NCBI GenBank assembly: GCA_028711875.1
Contig: JAQTRJ010000167.1
Span: 1-5,631 of the forward strand
Length of the DNA stretch: 5,631 nt
Direction of reading: 5' to 3'
Origin: a bacterium
GTDB taxonomy: Bacteria; Electryoneota; RPQS01
The position numbers were made by a program, and so were the translations under genes. Of the stretch, positions 1 through 5,631 are shown piece after piece. The notes under the pieces are model-generated. The model was not told where the DNA came from. It saw nothing but the letters and a program-made list of their open reading frames with translations, and ran no database searches. The number at the start of each line of letters is the position of its first letter. Position 1 is the first letter of the stretch.

Positions 1-600
1 CGAGACCAACGACACTCCCGAATTGGAGGGAAGACAGGGCGGATACTCCGGCTTCTCGACGAATTCCCGCACGCGGCCGTCGGAATCCACGCCTAAAACT
101 CCCATTTGGGTCGCCTCGGCCCGATCAATCTCCACGGCCGCGATGGTCATCTCCGCGCGTTTTTCGATGTGATATTCAAGCATCCGGGAGTAGTCCATTT
201 TGTAGACGTGATCCCCGGATAAAATGATCACATATTCAGGCCGATGCAATTCGAGAAGATCAATATTCTGATAGATCGAATCGGCCGTACCACGATACCA
301 GTTTTCCGACGTCCGGTGTTGGGGGGGCAATGCCTCGATAAATTCGTCCAACTCCCGACGGAACAGCGGATCCCAGGCCAGACTGATGTGACGGGTCATC
401 GTCAGGTTGCTATATTGCGTCAGCAGATAGATTTGCCGAATCCCGCTGTTGAAGCAGTTGGAGAGCGTGAAATCAATAATCCGGTAGCAACCGCCAAAAG
501 GCACGACCGGTTTCGCCATGTCACGCGTCAACGGGTAGAGACGTTCGCCTCGTCCGCCGGCCATGACGATCGTCAGCGCGTTCTCGAAGATGGGCTTCAT
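1..600 (-). CDS. glgC: Glucose-1-phosphate adenylyltransferase (ADP-glucose pyrophosphorylase), N-terminal 200 residues, 3' end outside window
   Basis: GlgC makes ADP-glucose from glucose-1-phosphate and ATP, the committed cytosolic step of bacterial glycogen synthesis. The frame is open from the ATG at 600 to position 1, giving exactly 200 codons; the family is usually about 400-430 residues, so roughly half is present. Visible motifs are the nucleotide-binding loop MAGGRGERLYPLT (residues 13-25), AKPVVPFGG with K30 (the region that in E. coli holds the allosteric activator lysine), YRIIDFTLSNC (39-49), WYRGTADSIYQN (101-112), LSGDHVYKMDY with D130 (catalytic Asp region), and FVEKPEYPP with K183 (glucose-1-phosphate-binding lysine equivalent). 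The start codon overlaps the stop of the upstream receiver gene as ATGA, and there is no clear Shine-Dalgarno site, so translation is probably coupled. A run of seven C (coding strand; 321-327) lies within the gene but the frame is intact. The identification is firm; the C-terminal beta-helix domain cannot be judged. Confidence 0.96.
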   Translation of the reverse strand, partial: MKPIFENALTIVMAGGRGERLYPLTRDMAKPVVPFGGCYRIIDFTLSNCFNSGIRQIYLLTQYSNLTMTRHISLAWDPLFRRELDEFIEALPPQHRTSENWYRGTADSIYQNIDLLELHRPEYVIILSGDHVYKMDYSRMLEYHIEKRAEMTIAAVEIDRAEATQMGVLGVDSDGRVREFVEKPEYPPCLPSNSGVSLVS

Positions 601-956
601 ACGTGTTTGGCGAGCACTCGCTTGATGGTCTGCTTAAGTTCGGTCGTGTCGGAGCTTTTTACGACGTAGGCCTCCGCCGGCCAAGTCATGAAGTTTTCGC
701 TATAGGATGGATAGGCGGTGTTGAAGATCACCGGCTGGCGTTTATCGCGGGCCATGATCTTCTGAAGCACGTCGATTCCCGACATACCAGGCATCCGGAT
801 GTCCAGAATGATCAGATCGTACTGCTCCGCCTCGACTTTCTCCAAGACTTCGGTCGCATTGGCAGCCAAATCCACCTCATAGCCCTCCTCGCTGAGTTCG
901 ATTCGGTAGAGCTCGCGGAGGTTCTTTTCATCATCAGCAACAAGCAACTTCGCCAT
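597..956 (-). CDS. Single-domain CheY-like response regulator (receiver only)
   Basis: This is a 119-residue stand-alone receiver domain with no output domain. Family hallmarks are present: the acidic pair D8-D9 (LLVADDEKN), the phospho-acceptor D52 (LIILDIRMPG), the switch residue T80 (VIFNTAY), aromatic Y98 and the invariant K100 (AYVVKSSD). It should be phosphorylated at D52 by a histidine kinase and act through protein-protein contact. The target is unknown; the kinase at the right edge of the window is a candidate partner. I chose the ATG at 956 because a perfect GGAGGAG lies 9 bases upstream. The in-frame ATG at 974 would add six residues but overlaps that Shine-Dalgarno site and the end of nadC. 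The gene starts 2 bases after the nadC stop, and its TGA stop shares ATGA with the glgC start. Such receivers are often labelled AtoC-like in automatic annotation, but there is no sigma-54 activator domain here, so that name would mislead. Confidence 0.93.
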   Translation of the reverse strand: MAKLLVADDEKNLRELYRIELSEEGYEVDLAANATEVLEKVEAEQYDLIILDIRMPGMSGIDVLQKIMARDKRQPVIFNTAYPSYSENFMTWPAEAYVVKSSDTTELKQTIKRVLAKHV

Positions 957-958
957 GA

Positions 959-1822
959 TTACGTTCTCCTCCATTCGACTTCCACAGAGAAATCTATTGC
1001 CCGAGCGGAATGTGTGATCGCTCCGATGGAGATTGCATGAACCCCGGTGGCCGCATACTCACGAACGTTGGACAGAGTAATTCCACCCGATGCTTCAAAG
1101 AAAGCTTGTTCACGCCATGACTCGACCACATTCCTGACGTCAGCGGGAGCAAAGTTATCCAGTAACACATGCCTCCACCCCATCGCAATCGCATCCGCGA
1201 CCTCATCCGGAGAACCGGCTTCAATTTTCCCGTCCCGAAGCACGCGAGTAACAGCGGTGGAATCCTGTTTTCTCAGTTCGTCCAGCACGGCGCGGACCCC
1301 CGGCATCCCGCCCATGATCGCCAGATGATTGTCCTTGAGAAGGATCGAATCCGAGAGGTTCGTGCGATACACGTCTCCGCCGCCGTGACGAACCGCAGCG
1401 ATCTCCAGCGACCGAAGTCCGGGCAAAGTCTTGCGTGTGGCAAGAATCTTCGTTCCCCATTCTTTGGTTGCGGCTACAAACACCTGCGTCATGGTGGCGA
1501 TACCGGATAAATGGCAGAGCAGATTCAGCGCCGTGCGCTCGCCCCGCAGTATGGTTCGAGCCTGTCCGCGGATGTCCGCGATCCTATCCATTGAGCCAAC
1601 TCGATCACCGTCACGGACAAGAGCCGTGAAAGTCAAGTCGGCGTCCAGCAGATGGAAAATCGCAGCGGTTGCCCCCAAACCCGAGACTACGGCATCTTCA
1701 CGCGCCTCGATCCATCCCACGCCAAATGTATCGGGAGAGATGAAACTGTCCGTGGTGATGTCCACGCTGTTCGGAAGATCCTCGGATAAAGCTTCCGCAA
1801 GAAAGCGATCCCATTCCATCAT
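959..1822 (-). CDS. nadC: Nicotinate-nucleotide pyrophosphorylase (carboxylating), quinolinate phosphoribosyltransferase
   Basis: NadC converts quinolinate and PRPP to nicotinate mononucleotide, CO2 and pyrophosphate in de novo NAD synthesis, acting in the cytosol as a dimer or higher oligomer. The 287-residue length is normal. Visible family features are the N-terminal EDL...DITTD segment (14-25), GERTALNLLCHLSGIAT with R96 (94-110), TRKTLPGLR with K131 (129-137), AVRHGGG (143-149), R153, LLKDNH with K163 (161-166), E201, LLDNF with D222 (220-224), EASGGI (243-248) and the phosphate-loop region GVHAISIGAITHS (260-272). Some positions differ from the common consensus: A128 replaces the usual Asp before TRKT, L133 the usual second Thr, Y152 the usual His of the N-H-R motif, and K199 the first Glu of E-V-E. 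The start is ATG 1822, or the next codon ATG 1819; it begins 1 base after the helicase stop without an evident Shine-Dalgarno site. ModD, a paralogue, is less likely because GERTALN and LLKDNH match NadC. Confidence 0.93.
   Translation of the reverse strand: MMEWDRFLAEALSEDLPNSVDITTDSFISPDTFGVGWIEAREDAVVSGLGATAAIFHLLDADLTFTALVRDGDRVGSMDRIADIRGQARTILRGERTALNLLCHLSGIATMTQVFVAATKEWGTKILATRKTLPGLRSLEIAAVRHGGGDVYRTNLSDSILLKDNHLAIMGGMPGVRAVLDELRKQDSTAVTRVLRDGKIEAGSPDEVADAIAMGWRHVLLDNFAPADVRNVVESWREQAFFEASGGITLSNVREYAATGVHAISIGAITHSARAIDFSVEVEWRRT
966..972 (-). promoter_or_regulatory. Strong Shine-Dalgarno site (GGAGGAG) for the receiver gene
   Basis: The coding strand reads GGAGGAG, then 9 bases, then ATGGCGAAG at 956. 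The site sits entirely within the last codons of nadC (TGG AGG AGA ACG TAA). It decides the receiver start at 956 over the in-frame ATG at 974, whose first codons (ATG GAG GAG) are the ribosome-binding site itself. Confidence 0.85.
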
Positions 1823-1823
1823 A

Positions 1824-4025
1824 TCAATTCAACTTTTTGAGCGGTGCAAACTTTACGGCCAGCAACTTCGAGCCCATCCCCTCAAAGGCGATCCGGACTT
1901 TTAAATCGCTCGCTTCGCCGGATTTGGCGGTAACCACGCCGATTCCAAACTCAGGATGCTCAACGACGTCACCGATCTTGAAGGGAACAAGACTCGAAGC
2001 CAGCGAAGGGATTCGCTCCCGCTGCCATGTCTCGCTTCCATGCGAGCCATTTTCGCCTTGGTGTTCCCGCTCCATTCGCCCCGCCGGCAGCGTCCATCCG
2101 CGCAAGTGTTCCGGAGCGATATCCCTCAAGAACGGCGAGGGATCATGCATTGTCACCACACCGTTCCGATAACGATTCTGGGCGAAGCTCAAGGAAAGAC
2201 GCTCGCGAGCGCGCGTGATCGCCACGTACAGCAGGCGACGCTCTTCATCCAGCTCGTCCTGGCTTTCCCGGCTCCGGGCATGAGGAAGAATACCATCCTC
2301 CAGCGCCACGACAAAAACCACGGGGAACTCAAGTCCTTTCGCCGAATGGATCGTCATCAAGGACACACGATCCGGGATTTCCTCGTATTCATCCACGTCC
2401 GAAACCAACGCCACTTCGGTCAGAAAATCCGCCAGCGTCGTCAGGGTGTTCTCGGCACACCGATCACGAGCCGCGGCGACCAATTGCTGAAGATTCGCCT
2501 GGCGCTCCTCGGAATCCGTGTCATCGAGTTCCCTGTAGAATTCCATCAGTCCGCTCGACTCGAGCACCCATTCAATCGCCTGGACGGGGTTGGTTTCGGC
2601 GATTCGCCGCGAAAGTGACTGCAATCGCTCGGAGAGCGGCAGCAATCGTTTGGCAATCGCAGCGGGTAATTCGCCGAATCTCGCCTCATTCAACAGAATT
2701 GTTCCCATTCCACATTGGGCAGCCGCGGCCGCATCGGCAAGTCGTTGAATCGTAACATCGCCGATTCCGCGGGGAGGATTTCGTAGGACACGCCGGCAAG
2801 CCTGGTCATCTTCAGGGTTCACCAAGAGACGCAAATAGGCGATGAGGTCCTTCACCTCTTTGCGTTCATAGAAACGCGTGCCGCCAACAAGCGCATAAGG
2901 AATCGCCCGATTGACGAGCACTTCTTCGAAGCTTCGCGAGAGGGAATTGGCTCGATACAGAATGGCGAAATCCCGAAAGCTATAACCTTCCCGCCGCATC
3001 AACTGCTCAATCTCTCCTACGACTTCGTAAGCTTCCTCAGCGGCATGGGCCGTCTGGCGGACGGTGACTCGCTCCCCCTCGGGCTGAGGCGTCCACAATC
3101 GCTTCGCCTCCCGGCTTTTCTTCGCGGAGATGACGTCGTTGGCAACATCCAGTATGGGTTGTGTGGAACGATAGTTCTGTTCCAGCTGAAACAGGCGCGC
3201 GCCGGGCAGGTCATGACGGAAATTAAAGAGATTGCGAAAATCCGCGCCGCGCCAGCCGTAGATGGATTGATCGTCGTCGCCAACGACATAAAGATTGTTC
3301 TGCGGACGCGCCAGATCGCGCGCCAATTCATATTGATGGCGATTCGTATCCTGAAATTCATCAATGAGGATGTGATCGTAGCGATGCTGCAGCGTCTCAA
3401 GCACGCGCGGATTCGTTCGGAACATCTCCAACGGCAACCTCAGCAGGTCGTCAAAATCCACGGCGTTCGCGTCGCGGAGCCGCACGTCGTAGACTTGTCG
3501 TAACTCCATGGCCAACCCATGCAGCGGATGGCGCCCGGATAAACGTCCGCCGTTTTTCAGAAGGGATATCCATCCCCGCAACACGGATGGAGTTAAGGCA
3601 TCGCGACCGATTCGGTGTTCCGAGAGCAGAGCGCCGAGCACCTGCTCCGAATCCGCGGTGTCGTAGATGCTGAAGTGGGGCGGAAGATTTAAAGCGGAAC
3701 CATGCTGCCGCAGCAAACGCGCACAGAAGGCATGGAACGTCCCCGCCCACGGAAGTTCCTGGGATCCAACGTAAGTGCGAAGCCGATTTCGCAGTTCCTC
3801 AGCCGCCTTGTTCGTGAAGGTGACTACAATCATCGCACGCGGATCCACGCGGCATGCTTCCATTAAATAGAAGGCACGTCCCGTGAGGACTCGGGTCTTT
3901 CCCGAGCCCGCCCCCGCCAAAACCAGAGCCGGTCCTTCCGGAGCTGAAACCGCGGCTCGTTGCTCTGGATTAAGTCTGCTCAGAAATGCGGCGAGCCGTG
4001 TGGTTGTGACGGACGTGGAACTCAT
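1824..4025 (-). CDS. pcrA: ATP-dependent 3'-5' DNA helicase of the UvrD/PcrA family (superfamily 1A)
   Basis: This enzyme unwinds DNA in nucleotide-excision and mismatch repair and clears replication or transcription obstacles. At 733 residues it has the normal UvrD/PcrA length. The SF1A motifs are complete and in order: Q-motif LNPEQRAAV (18-26), Walker A GAGSGKT (38-44), TFTNKAAEEL motif Ia (69-78), Walker B DEFQDTN (222-228), motif III GDDDQSIYGWRGAD (249-262), motif IV NYRST (284-288), motif V TIHSAKGLEFP (558-568) and motif VI YVAITRARERL (600-610). After a hydrophilic linker, residues 684-733 (IGDVVEHPEFGIGVV to KFAPLKKLN) match the C-terminal Tudor-like domain of PcrA/UvrD, which binds RNA polymerase in known members. 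This tail argues for UvrD/PcrA rather than Rep, RecB or AddA. The start is ATG 4025, 2 bases after the mltG stop. A TTG at 4031 overlapping that stop as TTGA would add two residues and cannot be excluded; neither has a clear Shine-Dalgarno site. The symbol could equally be uvrD. Confidence 0.95.
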   Translation of the reverse strand: MSSTSVTTTRLAAFLSRLNPEQRAAVSAPEGPALVLAGAGSGKTRVLTGRAFYLMEACRVDPRAMIVVTFTNKAAEELRNRLRTYVGSQELPWAGTFHAFCARLLRQHGSALNLPPHFSIYDTADSEQVLGALLSEHRIGRDALTPSVLRGWISLLKNGGRLSGRHPLHGLAMELRQVYDVRLRDANAVDFDDLLRLPLEMFRTNPRVLETLQHRYDHILIDEFQDTNRHQYELARDLARPQNNLYVVGDDDQSIYGWRGADFRNLFNFRHDLPGARLFQLEQNYRSTQPILDVANDVISAKKSREAKRLWTPQPEGERVTVRQTAHAAEEAYEVVGEIEQLMRREGYSFRDFAILYRANSLSRSFEEVLVNRAIPYALVGGTRFYERKEVKDLIAYLRLLVNPEDDQACRRVLRNPPRGIGDVTIQRLADAAAAAQCGMGTILLNEARFGELPAAIAKRLLPLSERLQSLSRRIAETNPVQAIEWVLESSGLMEFYRELDDTDSEERQANLQQLVAAARDRCAENTLTTLADFLTEVALVSDVDEYEEIPDRVSLMTIHSAKGLEFPVVFVVALEDGILPHARSRESQDELDEERRLLYVAITRARERLSLSFAQNRYRNGVVTMHDPSPFLRDIAPEHLRGWTLPAGRMEREHQGENGSHGSETWQRERIPSLASSLVPFKIGDVVEHPEFGIGVVTAKSGEASDLKVRIAFEGMGSKLLAVKFAPLKKLN

Positions 4026-4027
4026 CG

Positions 4028-5089
4028 TCAATTTGAAGAATTTGAATCCGCGAGAGTCACTTCCCGCCGCAAGCGATCGAGATTACGTTTCGCCGACAGA
4101 TGTTCGTCCAATGTACTCGTAAAGGTGTGAGTGCCGTCGCCATTCGATACGAAGTAGAGATAGCCGGTCGGCTGTGGATTCATGGCGGCGTCCATGGAAT
4201 TCCATCCGGGATTGTTGATCGGACCGGGCGGCAACCCAGTGTTGCGGTACGTATTATAAGGGCTGTCCACCGTCAGATCGCTGTAAAATAACCGCGAGGG
4301 TCCACGTCCGAGAGCATAGGAGACCGTGGGGTCGGCCTGAAGCAACATGCCGCGCCGCAAGCGATTGTGATAAACGGAGGAAATCAGTCGCGCTTCGCTG
4401 CTCGCCATGGTTTCCCATTCGATGATGCTCGCTAACGTGACGATCTGATGAAGCGTCATTCCTGATCGAGCCAGACGCTCTTCGATATCCTTGGGGAGAT
4501 GGTTCCGGAAGTTCGCGACCATCCTCAACGCGATTCTCGCGGGCTCGGTTCCCGTCGCAATAAAATATGTATCCGGGAAAAGAAAGCCCTCAAGAGATGG
4601 ACCGACCAAAACCAACTCACGGACGAAAACGCTGCCGAAGACTGCATCAAGAAAAGCCACCGAGACCATTCCCAGCCGCGCATGCAATATTCCCGCGATC
4701 TCCCGCGCTGTGATTCCCTCGCGGATGGTTACCGGAATCCCTATGGCGCGAGCCGACGTCATGTTCCGAATCAGTTCGAGCAGCGATTGCCCGCTGGCGA
4801 GCATCATGTGTCCCGCCTGAAGACGCGTGTCCGCACCCAGCATCCGAACCGCGTATCGAAACATCGCGGGATGCTCGATCAAATCGGCGTCCAGAAGAAT
4901 CTGGGCGATATCGGAAACACCCGCCCCCTCCGGGATCGTGATTTCCACCATCCGTCGCGGGCCCTCGGCGGCGGATCCTTCCAGCAGAAACCGCGAAAAG
5001 ACCTCCAATGCCAGCAACACTCCGAGGGCAAAAACAACCACTGCCAATCCGCGAAGCGTGCGGGTCCGTGCGCGCCTATCCAGCGGCAT
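4028..5089 (-). CDS. mltG: Endolytic murein transglycosylase (YceG-like)
   Basis: MltG is an inner-membrane lytic transglycosylase that cuts nascent glycan strands and is thought to set their length. The 353 residues show a short basic N-terminus (RRARTRTLR), one membrane anchor at about 13-36 (LRGLAVVVFALGVLLALEVF), and then an extracytoplasmic LysM-like subdomain beginning VEITIPEGAGVSDIAQILLDA (48-68). The YceG catalytic domain follows: EGFLFPDTY (167-175), LASIIEWET with the catalytic glutamate at E224 (219-227), SSVYHNRLRRGMLLQADPTVSYALG (237-261), DSPYNTYRNTGLPPGPINNPG (275-295) and the terminal YLYFVSNGDGTHTFTSTLDEH (310-330). W225 follows the catalytic Glu where E. coli has Lys; the rest of the motif is intact. 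The ATG at 5089 overlaps the end of the kinase gene by 14 bases and is preceded by AAGGTG. The gene ends 2 bases before the helicase ATG. Length and motif set are complete, so it should be functional. Confidence 0.95.
   Translation of the reverse strand: MPLDRRARTRTLRGLAVVVFALGVLLALEVFSRFLLEGSAAEGPRRMVEITIPEGAGVSDIAQILLDADLIEHPAMFRYAVRMLGADTRLQAGHMMLASGQSLLELIRNMTSARAIGIPVTIREGITAREIAGILHARLGMVSVAFLDAVFGSVFVRELVLVGPSLEGFLFPDTYFIATGTEPARIALRMVANFRNHLPKDIEERLARSGMTLHQIVTLASIIEWETMASSEARLISSVYHNRLRRGMLLQADPTVSYALGRGPSRLFYSDLTVDSPYNTYRNTGLPPGPINNPGWNSMDAAMNPQPTGYLYFVSNGDGTHTFTSTLDEHLSAKRNLDRLRREVTLADSNSSN
4030..4046 (-). repeat. Short tandem 8-base repeat at the mltG end / helicase start junction
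   Basis: On the plus strand aatttgaa occurs twice with one g between (9-base period), making an AT-rich patch in an otherwise GC-rich region. It encodes the Ser-Asn repeats of the MltG C-terminus (DSNSSN) and lies immediately upstream of the helicase start, where no Shine-Dalgarno site is seen. It may be chance low complexity, or may keep the helicase start unstructured. Confidence 0.4.
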
Positions 5090-5631
5090 GAATCACCTTT
5101 CGAAGCGCTACTCGCATCACCGTGCCTCGACCCGGCGCGGTCTCTTTAATGAACAATCGGCCACCATGATATTCTTCGACGATGCGTCGCGCCAAGGAAA
5201 GCCCCAGTCCCCAGCCGCGAGTTTTGGTGGAGAATCCGGGCCGGAAAACATTGCGGCGATCCCGCGCCGGAATTCCGGGGCCATTGTCCGCCACATCCAC
5301 GAAGATCCACTCCGCGGCCGCCTCGCAGGTAATGCGAATCTCGCCGCCCGTGGTCCGCAACGCATCAATGCTGTTCTTCACGAGGTTTTCCATAACCCAC
5401 AGGAACAGCTGATTGTTCATCTGCACGATGGGATCGCACCGAAAATCCACGGTAATCTGGATAGGTTTGCCGGATTGCGGAAGACGGCGGCGGAAATAAT
5501 CCGCCGTTTCGTTGACGACCTGAGCCAGGCGCGTCTCCGTCAGCACAGGTTCTGAACCGATCTGCGAAAATCTTGCCGTGACTTTTTCGAGCCGATTCAA
5601 ATCCCTCTGCATTTCTTCGATGTCGCGGATG
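5076..5631 (-). CDS. Sensor histidine kinase, C-terminal part (end of dimerisation helix and HATPase domain); 5' end outside window
   Basis: The reading frame is open to the right edge (IRDIEE precedes the first in-window Met at 5612), so the true start lies beyond 5631. The visible part is the second helix of the dimerisation region (QRDLNRLEKVTARFSQIGS) followed by a complete GHKL ATPase domain. N box ENLVKNSIDAL lies at about 5358-5390, G1 box DNGPGIP at about 5268-5288, F box VFRPGFSTK, and G2 box GWGLGLSLA from about 5216. It binds ATP and should autophosphorylate a His in an H box that is not in the window. Any sensor or membrane segments would also be further right, so the signal cannot be guessed. 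The GFSTK-x-RGWGLGL form is, from memory, common in FCB-group kinases. The gene ends in TAG 14 bases inside mltG. The response regulator four genes downstream is a plausible but unproven partner. Confidence 0.93.
   Translation of the reverse strand, partial: IRDIEEMQRDLNRLEKVTARFSQIGSEPVLTETRLAQVVNETADYFRRRLPQSGKPIQITVDFRCDPIVQMNNQLFLWVMENLVKNSIDALRTTGGEIRITCEAAAEWIFVDVADNGPGIPARDRRNVFRPGFSTKTRGWGLGLSLARRIVEEYHGGRLFIKETAPGRGTVMRVALRKVIHAAG
5094..5099 (-). promoter_or_regulatory. Probable Shine-Dalgarno site for mltG
   Basis: The coding strand reads AAGGTG, 4 bases, then the ATG at 5089. It lies inside the kinase coding region (Arg-Lys-Val-Ile codons). It supports ATG 5089 as the mltG start and hence the 14-base overlap with the kinase gene. 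The spacing is on the short side. Confidence 0.5.

Noticed and set aside
610..621. Near-palindrome GCGAG..CTCGC close to the receiver/glgC junction
   Set aside because: The stem is only 4-5 bases with a minimal loop, it lies inside coding sequence, and no T-run follows, so it is neither a terminator nor a supported regulatory hairpin.
244..669. Plus-strand open frame opposite glgC and the receiver
   Set aside because: The minus strand here carries clear GlgC motifs running to the window edge and the end of the receiver; the plus frame is a shadow.
959..1822. Possible ModD (molybdenum-operon paralogue of NadC), suggested by A-TRKT and the altered His position
   Set aside because: The GERTALN...SGIAT and LLKDNH segments, full NadC length and absence of molybdate-transport neighbours favour NadC.
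1956..2618. Plus-strand open frame (220 codons) opposite the helicase C-terminus
   Set aside because: The complementary strand encodes conserved helicase motifs V and VI and the Tudor-like tail; the plus-strand protein shows no domain or credible start signal.
4499..5149. Plus-strand open frame (216 codons) opposite mltG
   Set aside because: Entirely antisense to conserved MltG sequence, low-complexity composition, no family resemblance.
4827..5555. Long plus-strand open frame (242 codons) opposite mltG and the kinase
   Set aside because: It is antisense to two unmistakable genes, spans their junction, has no recognisable motif, and is Arg/Ser/Pro/Ala-rich as expected for the shadow frame of GC-rich coding DNA.
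1..5631. Search for tRNA, rRNA, riboswitch, CRISPR, insertion sequence, attachment site or an undescribed defence-type system
   Set aside because: Coding density is essentially complete, the genes belong to recognised families, and no repeats beyond the short junction repeat, no inverted-repeat ends and no structured intergenic region were seen.

Overview
This is a gene-dense bacterial fragment in which every credible gene lies on the minus strand. Read in the direction of transcription (right to left), the order is: sensor histidine kinase (C-terminal part, start beyond the right edge), mltG (endolytic murein transglycosylase), a UvrD/PcrA-type helicase, nadC (quinolinate phosphoribosyltransferase), a stand-alone CheY-like receiver protein, and glgC (glucose-1-phosphate adenylyltransferase, 5' half only, running off the left edge). 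No intergenic space exceeds 2 bases. The genes overlap or abut at all five junctions, so the window looks like the interior of one operon with translational coupling. No RNA gene, mobile element, CRISPR array, terminator or convincing promoter is visible.

Organism: base composition is moderately GC-rich by eye and uniform across the genes, with nothing suggesting recent transfer. The kinase has the ATPase signature GFSTK-x-RGWGLGLSLA and a long ERTALN-type NadC is present. The receiver carries an NTAYPSY...NFMTW...AYVVKSSD signature. Together these recall the Bacteroidetes/FCB superphylum and related candidate phyla. This is a low-confidence inference from memory of family sequences; no marker gene in the window settles it.

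How the genes work together: the operon mixes signalling with housekeeping. The kinase and the single-domain receiver bracket mltG, the helicase and nadC, and could form a split two-component pair. MltG terminates nascent peptidoglycan strands, the helicase serves DNA repair and replication, NadC makes NAD precursor, and GlgC makes ADP-glucose for glycogen. I find no undescribed system. The points most worth a second look are the split kinase/receiver layout with the receiver stop codon fused to the glgC start, several unusual residues at the NadC active site, and the mix of strong Shine-Dalgarno sites with junctions that have none.
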